Positions 25,801 through 40,800 of a stretch of DNA of 64,000 nt are shown here, in pieces; position 1 is the first letter of the stretch; each line of letters starts with the position of its first letter. Source of the stretch: Apostichopus japonicus (Eukaryota; Echinodermata; Holothuroidea; Aspidochirotida; Stichopodidae); NCBI RefSeq assembly GCF_037975245.1, contig NC_092566.1:2296001-2360000 (forward strand). Reading direction: 5' to 3'. Position numbers and translations under genes: made by a program. The notes under the pieces are model-generated. The model ran no database searches. It was not told the DNA's origin and saw only the letters and a list, made by a program, of their open reading frames with translations.

Positions 25801-28800
25801 TACTGAATGCACTTTCTGTCATTGCTTACATCTCAGCAGTGTGTTATGCAAAGTTTATTGAAGCTCGCCGGGGTATAATTGACGGATTTTGCGACATCAT
25901 TGTGTGTTTTACTTTTGTGTGAGGGGACTACAACAAATGATAAACTGGTATAAACTACTTAGAATTCCCTTGAAGTTCAACTTAGCACATGTTTATTGAC
26001 CCTCTCCTTGAATGGAATCAATCTATCCTGTATCATCTTAATCTTCTTACGAAAAACCTTCATCAAGAGAGGTTAAGAGATAAATGATTGGCTTGGGTTA
26101 AACAGGATCATTAGAAGTAAATCGGTCTCTACAGTCCCGTGTTGGAGGGGCTTATTACTTAAGGCACTATTTTTACATTGATTGCCTAAATCCTATTTCT
26201 GAGGGAAACAGATCTATTTAAGAGTTTATATTACACCATTTTTCATTCTTCTTCCCCCCTAAACCAAAGCATTCCGTGGTGTGTCTGTATACCTTGGATG
26301 TTTAGCTAGGCTTCATCCTTGAATGCAGGGAAAGAATGGGTAGGCTTGAGAGGCTCCCTATTGTTAATGAGAGACCAATTTACATGTTATTGTGATAATC
26401 TGTAATACCAAGGACATGGTTCAGTTGAGAGAGTAAACCTAAGGTAGATCAATGATACCTTCAACCAGAAAATCCTCTTGTCTGCCTTTTGTGTTGCGGT
26501 TGGGTAATTTGGTCCAATCATAGAAGTGCTGTAGGAGAAATACCAATAAAGAAAGAGGCAGCCAAATATAAAGATCTCCCCTTTTGTCAATTCTTTAGCT
26601 TGCTTTCTATAAAGTGCCTATAGCCAAAGAAAGGGGAAAAAAGAGGAATGGGGGGAGGAAGATTGATAAATACTTGAAACTATCATTTCACACTTTTGAA
26701 AAGCTCAAATTTGTTTAACCATACACTGTTTGGGGGCATTTATGTTCTTAAATTTTGTGACCGTTTAGTTTTTGTTAACCACATTCTTTAGCTATTGCCA
26801 AAATTGTGTTCGTGGATATCAGTAGTGCGAAAGGAAGTGTCAGATCACACAAGTAAAGCACTGAGGAACCAAGTTCCTCCAATAATTTTTTTATTTGAAC
26901 CTACTGGAGATCAAATCATACTCATATTTTAAAATATTATTTTCCTATTGGGCAATGTACAGTAACATCTAGTTGAGGAGTAATAGATTAGGCCTGGGGG
27001 ATTTACTCCACTCAATTTTTTTTTTGTGACTTCTGCTTGGAAATAAAATGTTTTAAATATTTGGGAAATTTTGTGATGAACATTACTTGGGTTAAGAGTA
27101 TTGACGTATTAAATCACAAAAGTAAACGTGGAAAGCAATTGCTAGTTGGCCTACTGTGCCATTCATTTTGTATAGTCTGCTACAGTATATATGCACAGAC
27201 TGTGTATGCTCTCCGTGTTAAGATGAGGTTGTGGTATTGAATAGTTATGGGGGTTGCATCTTCACTCAGAGTCACAAATCCCAGGACAGGGAGTACAATA
27301 CTAAGCAGGAAATGTTTTAAGAGTCTACCAAATCAAGCAGATGGTTTTTCAGCTCTGTGCCCACTGCCCAAAACCTGCTGTATATTAGATATATTTTTGC
27401 ATAGTTTGTGCAGGGATGCATCCATAACTTGTGCACTATACACCTCATAGCAATTAGAATGCTGTGTGGGGCATAGGCTGTATTGTTCCCTAATGCCCAA
27501 GTACCCCAGGAGTCACCTTGAATGACCCTCTGTGGTCACAGCCTCTTAACAGAGCACCTATGGTTTATGACCCTCAAACCTGGCTGTCATCAGTAATAGG
27601 AGGTCACACACAAGGCCATCAAAACCACCCATGTTAAGAAGGTGTTAGTGTTACATTAAACTATGAAAAGGAAATGGTTATGTTTGGACAAGCTGTATGT
27701 AGATATATCAGTATGTATCCTTCAGTTCACTGAAGTGTACCTCCTTGATAAATGATCCATGTCAGAATGAGTCATAATGTAGCGAGAGGGAGCCGTTGAA
27801 GAAGAAGGAAGAGTGCACATAACCCCTTCTGGTAAATTTTACTAAATTTTCCATAATGCAAACTAGCCAGGTGAGAGGGGTATTGAATAAAGGATTGTTT
27901 TTCAAATTTTTTTTCATCTTCTTCATTTGCTTCAGGTTTGTGTCATTAGTGAAATAAGCTCATTTAAACTAAACTAAAAGGTTCCCTGATTCTAGTGGCC
28001 TTAATATGACATATATATCAGAGATTTTCAAAATGGTAGCCCCCAGGTATGACTTTTAGTTAGGATATTTCGATAACGAAGCAAGACTAGCTGATTGGCA
28101 GACTTGTTCGTCACATATATAGAGCCGAAAATTATGATTGGGTTTGTGTCCCTTTAACATCATGTGGATGTTGCCTTAGAGATATAAAATACATGAAGCA
28201 GGGAAAAAATTAGATTGTTAAATATATGAAGAAGACATTATTTTCATTGGACATTTGAGTTCCTTTTTAAGGAGTCATTCTCCATGACATACATTATTAA
28301 CTAGAAATGTTATTCATTAAACAATGGTATAGAAAAGAAATTCTTACCCCCTGCCCACCCTATTCCCCCCCCCCCCCCCGAGTCCAAATAATGATATATA
28401 CCCAAAGGTAACAAGACTTGCTTGCTTAAGTTAAGATATGACTCTATTATATCTGAAAGGCAGTCACAGTATTTCAGGTCTTTTTTTTTTTTGCTTGTCC
28501 ATAAGACATCAAGCCCAAAAAATCTTTTTAACCTGGAATATCACTTTAAATTTGTGTTTCAATTCTCAAAGGGTGGGAAATTGAACTTCTTAATATACTT
28601 AATTGAACCCAATCAGTGACTTGCAGTCAGTATTATTAGAGTGTGATAGCCAGTGGACTAATCAGATAGCCAGGTCTATATAGCCCAGGGGCTATCTAGA
28701 ATGGGAAGTTTATGTAAGGTTTATCTTTTCCCTCCAAGAATGCCTTCATGATTGACAGTGCGAATAGTCAAGGTGGTATGTAAGTGTTTCACATGATAAC

Positions 28801-31800
28801 AGCTACCGTACTGTAGGTGGTGTATGGTGGTGTAATAATACTAGGTATTGCACAGTTTCATGTGGCATTGTAAATGGACGTCTGGGACCTGGTTTAATTA
28901 CTCAGGGAGCACCTGGTAAAATCAGGAATCTCCAGGTTTAATTAACCAGTGGTATATTAAAACAGTATATGACACAGCTGCACAGGAGATAAGGAAAGGG
29001 GTTTTTTGCTGTCTGAGCTGGTACTCTAAATTGAAATGCCCTATTGTGTGCAAATGGAAAGGGTAATTTTTTTTTGGGGGGGGGGTGGGGGGACATTCTC
29101 TACAGACCCTGCCTTTTCCATCCGCCATCAATTTTGTTTCGTACCCGAATTTTGTTTCAGAGTAAATATATTTCCCCCTTAAATCCTGTAGCCGGTAGAT
29201 AGTGCTGGCACTGTTTGTGCACTAGCAATGTTAATGAGTTCTAAAAGTGATATTAAAAGTACAAGGTTTTAAAAAGCAATAATTTGCATTTTTTCCACAG
29301 TCCACACCCTGGCCAATAATGCATAGTAAAGTAACAATAATCAGCAACTATGGTCATACTCAAATTCTTCTTTTGTTGTCATCTTGCAGAACATTTCCCT
29401 CACCAAGATATTAAAATAGTATCATTTCATAAAAGTATCACAATTAATCTTTACAAAAGTTTTATTCTTCAAAGAATTAATCATCACGAAAGTATCACAA
29501 TTAATCTTTAGGAATATTGAGGAATGTCAAGAAAGAACTTCTCCATCAAAATTTACGGACTGGCAAGAGGCAATCCAGGCAGTCTTGCCTGGATTGCCTC
29601 TTGCCTGAAGTCCATCTAAACCTCACAACAGACCTCTACCTCTGCATCCTTTCATCAGTTGTCTTCATGGATCATAAAAAAAATGAAATAAATTTCAAAT
29701 TATTCAAACTCACTTCTCAATATTTTGAAACTAATTCAATTGGATGTTGATGAGTTTTAGGGTTTAATAGTTTTATTGGTTTAAAATCGACAGGGGTTAC
29801 CATTAAAGACCTATCAGACAATGAATTCAATTAACCTCAGACAAATATATCCCTGACCTTGGACCCCGGCAAGTGCTGTATATAACGTACAATCTGGACG
29901 GACGGACAGACAGACTCTCAGCCATCACAGGGTCTGCCGCCTGCTGGACACATCTTCAAAATCTGTTAACGGTTTATTCCCTGGTAGGCTCCTTCCATCC
30001 ATTGTTAATTGGTCCCAACCCTCCACCAAATGTGGTGTGTTCACCTTTGTGGCCAAAACAATTTGGTACAGTAGTTCCAAAAAGTGGGATGGTAAAAGTA
30101 GGAAAGGGTAAATTATACAAGAACTTGGAAAGCATTTTATGAAGTGCAAAGTTGTTGCAAGTTAATTGGAAACAGGTTACCATGCTGCTGTGCACCTTAG
30201 GCGTTTTTTGAGTGGTATCAAAAGTTTTAATCTGTCATGTTTCATCGGGGGACTCCTAATGGAGATATTTTGTTAAATTGATAAGTAATAACTTCCACGG
30301 TTATTCCCACAATACATCTGTTCGCAAGGTTTGTGTTGGAAGCTATGAAAGTAAGAGGATACGAGTTGTTAAAAGTTGAAAGCAGCTCTGTAATATTCTG
30401 CTTTAACTAATTTGTAACTGTGAGGTCATGTTTCTAATGGCCAAACATTTCATTTTACTCTAATCAATTTTTTACATACATTCTAAAACAGATTATGACA
30501 CCCTAGGTTTTTTTTTCCACAGAATGAACCACATTTAGCTACTGTATGGATTCATAAGTTTTCATAATTTTGTCATTATGAAATTTTCATAATAATGAAT
30601 TCATGATTTGTCACAAATATATATATGCAAACAAGGTAACATTTTAGCTTTTGGAAAATAACTTTCGTTAGCGAAGTTTGTGAACTGCAAATCTTTTTGT
30701 TCCTTTCATATTCAGTGACCGTTTCAAATCAACCAAAAGCTACTTTCAACTTGATGGCAATTAACAGGTCTTTGTCATTCAAGAATAGTTATTGTTAACA
30801 ACCTGTGTTAAACTTAAAACTTAGGCTCTAACAAGGTTTTTCTCTATTAAAAGCAAATGCTACTATGTAGCGTTAATGGTAACCTATTGATTTACAAAAT
30901 GGGCAATTTAGGCAAATCTTTTTGAAACTCTTCCATTCTTCTTTTCAACGTAGTTGGCATAAAACCGATAGAGTACATATCTAAGTGTTAAATCTATCTC
31001 CTCTCTAGAATCCATATCTTGCTTTCCTGTTTGTGGTACGTTACAGGTGTGACATAGAACTTATTGACGCAAGATGTACACAGTGCTTACACAGGTACAA
31101 CATGTACCGATCGATAAAAACCCATTCAGTCTAAGTCTGCAAGAAGACAAGCTTTGTCATGCTTTTTGCCCTCTCAAACTCAAAGTTCCTTTTGAAAGTG
31201 GTCAATATTTTACCCCAGCGGAGGTCCGACCAGACTGACGTTCTCCTCGATTTCTGACCCGAGACAGGAAATGCCCGATTCTATGTGGTGAATGCTTTCT
31301 GTTTCTACATATTGACTGTTCTTTGGGTGGCCATTGTCAGTGGAACATGCTGGAGACAAGAGAATTAGTGGAACGAAGGGCTTAGTGGACCAAACAAATT
31401 CTCCAACCTTAACAAGAAAATCAATTTATCTACTTTTCACGGGTCTGACAATTTCTTTGCCCAGATGCAACAGATATTAAATGACTGGAGTACTTTTGAC
31501 TTTTTGAGTTCATTGTCCTAGACAGTCTCTCTGAGAGCTGCGTAGTGTCATGGTGCTCTTTCCCATAGTAGTGAAACTGAAATTAAATTTAAAAGCATTT
31601 TGTTATATTGTTAATCGTTTAACTGCATACTGCTGTTAATTAATGCTATGCAGAAGTGGTAATTGAACCGTGGGATTGTGCGTTATAGTGCACAAAATAT
31701 ATGTAAACTTGTAAAGCATGCTATAGTGTTGGTCTGTACTATGGGCTCTAACAAAATGAAACTAGCTTCAGTCCCTCCTTCATTAGAACAATTCCAATAG

Positions 31801-34800
31801 TAACCATACCTTCTGGAGATGTACATGTTTCTGTACAGTGATTATAGTGCTGGAGAAAGGAAGCAACAATTTGACAAACAGAAAGAAATATTACAGTTTG
31901 TAGGACGCACAAAAGACTAGTATATACTTGATTGTTGATGTTTGTCATAAAATATTTATGGAAAGGACTGGTCTTTGTATTAATTTAATGAATCCATGTC
32001 AGCACCAGATTAGTGATTATGAAGGGACACATCTAGACCCCTCCCCAGCCGACAATCTCATGCCACCTAGCTGGTATATAACAGTATATATATGCAGTAT
32101 TGTGTCAATGTTGCACATTATGTCTAACTACTTCCTCGCCAAAATATTACTCCTCTAGTAAATATTGTAACGTTCATGTTGAGTGTATACTACGGTATCA
32201 GTGCATGACTTCATATTGTAGACACATTCTCTAACACCCTTTCCCTTTCCCCAGGGCTACTAATGCTACCTATGTAAATTTCAAAGTTGTTCTTCAGCTC
32301 ATCCGTCTACTTCACAAAATTATTCTTGGTCTCATACACAGTTGTATATTTGTACCTTCATGTAAAATATGTGTACATCACTTTGTAATAATTGTACAAA
32401 CTTTCTCTAACATGCACCTTTTCCCTCTCCAACCTACCCCCTAATGCCATCTTGGCATTTATAATCTATAAAATCATTTTGCAGCACAAACACATTTACT
32501 TCACAAAATTGATCTTGATCTCATACACAGTTTATAGATGTTCCTGATATTTGTTCCTTCATGTTGAATGTCTGTACATCGCTTCATATGGTAATACTTC
32601 CTCTGATATGCACCTGACTACATCCTTCTCCTCCAATCCCTACTCCTCCCCCCCCCCCCCCCCCCCCGCACCAATGCCACCAAGGTGTTGTATTCTAAAT
32701 TTTGTTCTGTCGTTCCTGATTCTTTTACAAAGTTTATATATTGTTTTACATTCAATGTTTACATGTGGACATCTATATATGTCCCTTCAATATTGTACAC
32801 ACTTCTTCTAGTGCTTATTTGTTCATCTCTCCCCACCCCTTCCACATTCCCCAAGCTAATACCCTCTTGGTGACCCTTCCCCATTCCCCAGCTAATAACC
32901 TCTTGAGGAAAGACTCACATTCCATTTATACTAGATAATTCCTCTGCAGCCATCCACCAACCACCCAAACTCATTCCTGGTTGTACAGTGCATAACAGTT
33001 CATAAGTTCATATTTGTAACTTGTACTTGTACATCACTTGTACATCAATGCATATTATATAAACATCCTTTTCCAGCATTCATAAACTGTGATTCTTTAG
33101 AACATTGGGAGGTTAAAGGTTTTATGAAAGCATGTGGATCATCTTGTCAGAATTGTGACATTTGACCAGACTGATGAACCAGCACAGTTTGATGAGATTA
33201 TGGCATTTATATTCTGTTCCTTTATATATAGACTGTTTTGGAATATCATTATTTCAATGAATTGCTTTCATGTGGAAGAATGCAACCTGGCTAAGTTGGT
33301 CATTGGAGGACAGCGTGTTACATCGTTGAAACCCTGGGCTCTAATTCTATTCTGATTTATCTTGAACAATCATTAAAGAAGATGTGACATTTAAACACTC
33401 TATAACTGCTTGAAGTCGAGATAATTAATATTGTCAGTTCTTGTTAAAAATTAATATTTGTTTAACCCAATGGTTATCTGAGAGAACTGGATTTTGAGAT
33501 CATTGAGGAACCTGGACCACACCTCAATGGTAAACAAACTCTCCGCATTGTGATTGGAGTGGTACTTTATGCTTTTACCTTATATCCATTATTGGCCATG
33601 TTTTAGTTGTCTTACCATTGTCAGCATCTATCATACTTGTCAACATCCAGGGTAAATATTGTTATAAATATAATTGTATGATTCCTTGGTACTTGACTTC
33701 AGGACACATTTTTTGTCAGTTGCTCTATCAATCAGGTGACTCTAGAGTATAAACTTAAAAGGCAAGGAATCACTAAGCATGCTGGCTTTCTGATTTAAAT
33801 CAAGTGATAGGTTACAGTAAAGGACAAAGCAGTAATGAGTAAATAATGAAATTAATTGCTGGTCATGTTCAATAATTTTTTTAATCAGCAATCATGATGT
33901 ATTAAGATTTCTTTATTAGTATTTTTTTTCAGTATTTCTTTACTAGTATTAGATTTCTTAGAAACTTGTTCACTCTTGGTAGTTTTAAAGTCTAGAGATA
34001 TTGCATTTGTGGAGTAATTTAGACAGGAGAATTTATAAGATCTATCAATCACATGATATTGAAATGAACACATCCAAGTTCTATTTTTGCCTTAATTTCA
34101 CTTAATTTATAGAGGGTCATGTTCTTGGTTTCTTAATATTTTTCATTCAACTCTTATGATGTGAATAACAAAGTAATGAGAAAATGAATATTTAAAAGGT
34201 ATTTATAAATTAACTGCTTGGGAAAAGGAAACACAAAGAAACAAGTACTTAGATACTGTAATACTTCAAAACTAGCGAATAAGTTTTCTGGAAGACTTTC
34301 TAAATATTATAAAATCCCCACAATTAAAATCTTTCACTTTAAACTTGCAAGATTTCGCGCGGAGTATTTAAACAAATTATGTTCCTGTTATAAATGTGTT
34401 TTATTTAACACTGAATATTCATATTTTGGAATACAGTTAAGTTACAACACCTCAGAACTAGTAGAAAAATACATCATCATTTTCAATCAATTTTAGGATG
34501 ACAAAATGTGGATAACTTAATTCAATGTGGAATAAAATAAATGGTACAATTAATATGCAGTGTGGGGAGAACTGATGACATCTTTAAGCTTTGCTCTGTA
34601 CAGAGTTCAGTCCCACGTACGGTATGCCAAATCGTGGATGCAACAATGTCTTTATCGCCAATAAACATTTTATGACCATAGTGGTGACATTTCCTTTACT
34701 GCCTTGTTAATGGTTCCCTGTTAATAAATATTTATTGCTTGCACCTTCACCATCTTGGTGACTCTCCAGTGGTGGTGGTTACGGCTTGGGGAGAGTAATC

Positions 34801-37800
34801 CACCCTTCGCTTTGAGAAATGTTTGTACAATTGAGGGTGCTTAGTTGGGGGTTTCCCTTCCCCACTGGGTGGGTTAGGGGGAGGGCATCCTATTAATCAT
34901 TACATTGATTTCATTTTCCAGTATAAGTTATTTAGGTGTATCCTAGCTGAACTTGATACATATCCATGTATTGATCCATTCCAAACATGTGTTTCCGAGG
35001 TCCCGTCAATGACCCCTGATTTGTACCTATACATGTGTGTCTGTATGGTTGCAACCTTTCATCAATATCACAGAGTCACCCAGGAGCAGTATCTTGTCCT
35101 AAACAATAACTACATGGCAGGGTATTCAAAATAATCCTATTCATGGAAGTGGTAACTTGAATACCCACCAAATAAATTCCTTTCAGTTGGTTTTTAATAC
35201 ATCAGCCACATTAAATCCATCATTCATCTGCCATATTTGTGACTCTTAATGGGGTGACAGAAACAGGTCATGTCACTGGCTGTGATTGAAAGTTTTTACC
35301 CCCCACGGAGTACATTTCTTGAGTGATCTATGGTTGTCTGTGATGTACCTAGCTTGTACCAGGCTCTCCCCCCCCCCAAGTTCCATTTTGCTCTGCAGAA
35401 ATTTAACAAGGAGGTAAAAATGTAGACAGTTGTTTGTTGTCAATTTACCAAGGGCAATCTAGATGAGGATAAAAATGTTTGTACTTTCTCAATTGTATCC
35501 TCAAAAGTACTCTTTTGTTTGTCACAATGGAGTCACAATGAGTGTTTACCACGTTTAGGACTATCCCCATCCATTATACCTCCCTCAATATATAAATAAG
35601 TTACTCTTCCACTGAAAACAATTTACGGTATTATGCCTACTTATTATAACATAGCTTGCTGGACAGCATTTAAAGACCATTCAAATGAGCCTTTTACAAA
35701 TTTACCCCAAAATTATATTGGTGTCTGTTTCTCTACTTTCCTGTTTTATTCTGTGCAAATATTGTATTAAAACATGACATTGATTGGTAGTAAGCGTCAA
35801 GTTCATTGGCCATCACTTGCTTGATTTACATAACATTTGACCTTAGATGACACCTGAGGTCAATTACACGCTGCACAAGTCTCTGATTGGAGGCCACTAG
35901 GGTGTCATTACAAATTTGGCAACTGGCAGGTAGAACCCTGACCACCCATTCCAACATCTCTTGGGGAACTGTAGTTTTGTGTCTCTTATTCCTGAGAAAT
36001 TTAATTTGGAAGTTGGTTCACAATTTCATTTTGCTGCAGAATACCAGCAAAGTAAACTGACAAGAATTGTACCCTCTAAATCAAGATGACTGTATGATAA
36101 GATATGTATTTGTGATATTGAGACACAAGAGATAGAAGACAAATAGGCAGAGTGTATAGAAGTAGCTGGTTGTATGAATATAAATACAGTTGAATATGTA
36201 CTCTTAAAGAATGGGGACTATTCTCAAGGATTTAGAAGAAGAAAAAAATCACCTTTGCCTGGGAGGAAGGGGCTGGGGGGCAAGAGTGATACCCTAAATT
36301 TATTCTCCAATTCTTCACAATATTGCTATTTTCTAAGAAACTATAGAGTACCCAGTTCTTCCCTACAGGTACATACTTGTTTACAACTGTTTCACATAGC
36401 GACTGACTGGTATGTCTCAATCCAAAACTGAGTCTACTTTGTAATTTCCCATCACTTCGTACATCAGTTGTTATTCTTGCTTGGTGATTTCAGTCGCCTA
36501 CAAAGCCTAACCTGTATGTCTTGATCAATTCGTACATCAGTTGTTATTGTTGCTTGGTGATTTCAGTCGCCTACTGAGTCTAACCCGTATGTCTCGATCA
36601 ATTCGTACATCAGTTGTTTTAATTATTGCTTGTTCGTGCGGGCCGTTCGTCAGTCGTTGTTCATCTCATTCTACCTCCTCCTCCTCTGTTGGGAACCCTT
36701 GCTTGGCTGGTTTGTGCAAACATTGTCAACTGGTAAAGGCTACTGGAAGATCAATTAACACCTCTTTTTTTTTTTTTATCTCAAACAAGAAGTCCTAATA
36801 CAATAATCTTATTCACTCCATGGCAACAATCCATGTCAACATCCCTGTCCTTCATCAGTGGGGCAAGTACTGATCATCACTCAGAGGAGAGCAAAGTCCT
36901 GACAAAAGCTTAATCTGTCCAAGGAAAGGTACAAGTTAAGTTCATCTCAAGGCTATTGAGTTTTAAACATTTTCTTGAACAAAGCTACAGTAGCTTAACA
37001 GTGCTGTCACAATAGTGTTAGCAATTCTGTCACAGTAGTGTCACAATGCTCCTACAAAGCAATGCTCTGAATATTACTGTCTCTGTGGTTCAATCACCTT
37101 ATCAGAGTGAATCGTTTCCATTAAAAGGAAAGAGATTTGACTGTTATCATACAGTTGACAGTTTTATGCATTTAAGAGTAACAATTTACTTCATTCGCTC
37201 CCTGACCTATCTCCTATACCTACCTACAGTATTTTATTGATAGTTTACTACCTTGTGAAGCTGACATGGCGGTTAGTTTTCCATTAAGTTTATGTGCTGA
37301 TGAAATGCGTTCGATATTAAAGACCTCCTGTAAGTGTATGTGATACAAGCAGCCGCAGCTCTGTAGCCTATGCAGTCCATACATGTATCCTTGTTAGAGG
37401 TTTGTATAGAAACAAACTGTGTAACCATGTATCAAGCATCATTTGACATACTCTTACTTAATAAATAAATTAATACTACTAATTTAGTAATATATACAGC
37501 TATTGATTCCTCCCATTTCTTTCTTCCAAACAAACCCCCATCCACTCTCCCATCCCCCCCCCACATCCCCTAATCTGTGGAGAATCAAAGTGTTTGCAAG
37601 TACACTGTGGGTGTAATCCTCCTGTGAGTGTATGTATACTATATAGTTTTCAATTGATTGCTCAATTTCTAAGAAGTCTGTCCAGCTCGGTTTGGTTTTA
37701 AGTTTGTCAACCTTTTTAATTTTGATCAATAAATTGTCCATGACCCTTATACCTGGAGCCAGTTCTCCCCGGTGTTGTCATAATGAGTATGATCAACCCC

Positions 37801-40800
37801 TTCCTTGAAATACTCATCTTTGGTGGAAACAATTATTTAGAGATTAATCTGTCACAGACAATCAGACTCGATTACATCTTAACTTGAATGATTTTTTTGC
37901 CTTCTTTTTCTTTGGAGGAAGTTTTTTGTCAATTGGGAGCTTATCTGTCATGTTGTCTGTGAATGTAATCGGTGATGTCGAGCCCAAGGGCAGAGTAGCG
38001 TAAGTCAAAGGGAGAGATAGGGGTCAGTAAAGTTTACGCCTGGGAGCAGGGGACTAAAACTAGGTCACATAAGTAAGTTGCTGACTTCTTTTCAACTTTT
38101 GATCGGTATTACTGATGAACATACCTGACATAGCATTTGACAATCACCATCTTATGTAATTCACTTGAGTTTACCTGTCAGCATCCCCAACAGGAGATGC
38201 CATTAGAACATCCCTTTTCCAAATCTGTCGCCCTCTCTCTCTGGGCTGAATTACTGTAGGAAAAAACTGTTTGCATAAGCAAGTCTCAAAGTTCTGGCCA
38301 TTTATGGTTAAATACCAGTGGATTGCCATTTGTCAGTAGAAATAAAAGGCACTGGCATTTTATCTCTACGGTCAGTAGACATTAAGAACAGAAACACATT
38401 TAAAGTTGGTTTATAATCGTCAGTCAAAGAATCTGCATGATTTCCGTACAAGTCTTGTATTACTGCATATAATCAGCAGATAATATTCGGCTATTCTTGA
38501 AACCCTGTACACTTATTGATGTGTGTTGTACTTGAAGAAAATGCCACTGGGAACGTGATTTGAGCCAGTAGAACTCAGCAGTAAGAAAGATGTATACATT
38601 TTGCAGCAAGTTGCTGAAATTGTGAAATTCTAGGCCTGTTAGTAATGTTATTTGTCATATTTCTCTTTGAATAAATAGTTTCTTTGTAGGAACATGTGTC
38701 CTTCTAAGTATTGTTAAGTGAAAGAAGGTTTTCTTTTGTTTAAGTTACATATTTGCATAGTCATTGTCAAATAAGAAGAGAGAAATCTGATTAGAGGAAT
38801 CATTGTTTATCACGTAAATTTTGTATGTATGTATGTATGTATTTAATTTAGATCCTCCTGCATGCAGGAACTCGCGAAGAATCGTCATTGGCTTATCAAA
38901 GCTGCAAGCTGACGGAAGTCAGTCTCTCAGATTCATATTTAACGTCCATGATTATGAATTGTCAATTGTCAACAACTCTGTAACTGGACGACATACATTA
39001 ATCTTGGAGTGACTTGAACTCGGGACCTTATGATTGAAAGGCACCGGCGTGAACCACTCAGCTAACACTCCACACTTTTGAGACTTAAGTACAGGTATGA
39101 AATGCAGAGAACAACAGAAACTTGTCCTAACTGTTCCTCTTATTTCTGTCTCATTATCACCTCCCTTTCAACCCCATCCCTGGTCTCCCCTCCTCCCCCT
39201 TTCCCTCACATGCTGTTAAGTTAAAATCTGTACTATTAAAGGTGTGTATCAATCCTATAGTACTTCATACACACTCCATATACTGAGGATAGGGCAGGTA
39301 GGCAGTTACTATTTGGGATGATATGAAATGACATCACTCACTGTTGGTTTAAGTAATTGGTGGCCTTATGACATCACTCAAACTCAATTGGTCAACCATT
39401 TGACCTGTTTGCCTTAATATTGAGACTTTCCAACATGAGCCCAAAGTGGTCAAGTGAAGCTCTTTAGCCTTTATACCCTGGGATGGGATGAGGTCAAGAT
39501 TGTTGAAAATTTCAAACAAATCCAAGCAAGCTATGGACATCAGGAATGTCTCTAGGATCTTGGCAGCTGTTTGCATAGTCTCCCCCTCAGATCCAGTTTA
39601 CAAACAAGGATGGTTTTAGAGATCATTAAGAGATCATTAACCAGAGATGTCTGGAAGTCACAAACAAAAACCCTGTTTATCCCATCCACCAGAGGAGAAA
39701 CAACAACAAGGTATTTTAAACAGATGGAGTGAAGGGAGAACAGAGCTGTTTAATGGAACAATGAAACCTGAAAAGAAGCACCTCGTTGTGATGGTCTCAA
39801 AGTCCAGTGATCAGACAATGTTACCATAAAAAACATGTGATCAAATCTTACAAAGTTATGAGTACTCTGCAAATTGATATTTCCCTGTTTAAGGAATGTT
39901 TAAATTTTTTTAGGTTTTTGCAACTATGTGCCCATTTTAGGCCCTATCTTGGGATGCACAGTTCAAAGGTTACCAGTCCTGAACCAGAACGAATTTATAG
40001 GTAAACGTAAAGGGTACACACACTGTAAGAGTGCTAGTAGCCGGTAATTATCGCAGCTTTAGTGCTTCAGACTGTTTAGAACTGTGAGTCACTGGTGTCC
40101 CAAGTCTCAATATCCTGTGTCTTTTACGTGCGACACGTTCTGGTTCTTGGAAATAAGTTAAAAAGGACTTGGAGTCTGTCATGGTTGTTTCTCATGCGTT
40201 ACGGTACATAACAAGGACAGGAAAATGTGTATCAGAAAGTGCAGGCAGGACATTGATTACGATCTCTGGTTGTAGTCATTTCCGGAAAGGAAGCAGTTCA
40301 GATAACGTAGATGGTGAGAAGGCCAGGAAAACAGGTGTCAGTAAAACTTAGCGACAGTCAAGATTGCTGAAAATGACATGGTCCCTGTAGGCCTGTACCA
40401 TGTTACGAGTAAATTTCCCTGACAGGGTAATACTTACACTTGCTGTACCGTTTTCTTTCTATCTTACATGATGATCTTAGATTTACTTCGTTCCTCGCTT
40501 ACCTGTCTCCTCGCAACCTTAGCACCCGTTCTACTGTGCCTGTAATGGCCATGGTAACCTACCGTGCCTATTATGTCCATGGTAACCTTTTAACACTGAG
40601 CACCCTACATGTCCCTCCTTCTCATTCTACCATCTTAGGTGCCTACACACGTTTTTCGATTGAGATTTTTTCCTTCGGATATAGTCTTTGAGTGGTGATG
40701 TTAGTTATATAGATTTTGTATTTTCCGATGATTCTTTATGCAGAAACAATTACTCAAAAGTTTTGTTTCATCAGATGTTTCAATTTTTGGAAAAAGACAA

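Noticed and set aside
28890-28925. Possible extra collagen exon in intron 2
   Set aside because: It contains Gly and Pro codons, but the every-third-Gly pattern breaks and the flanking splice sites do not fit the phase.
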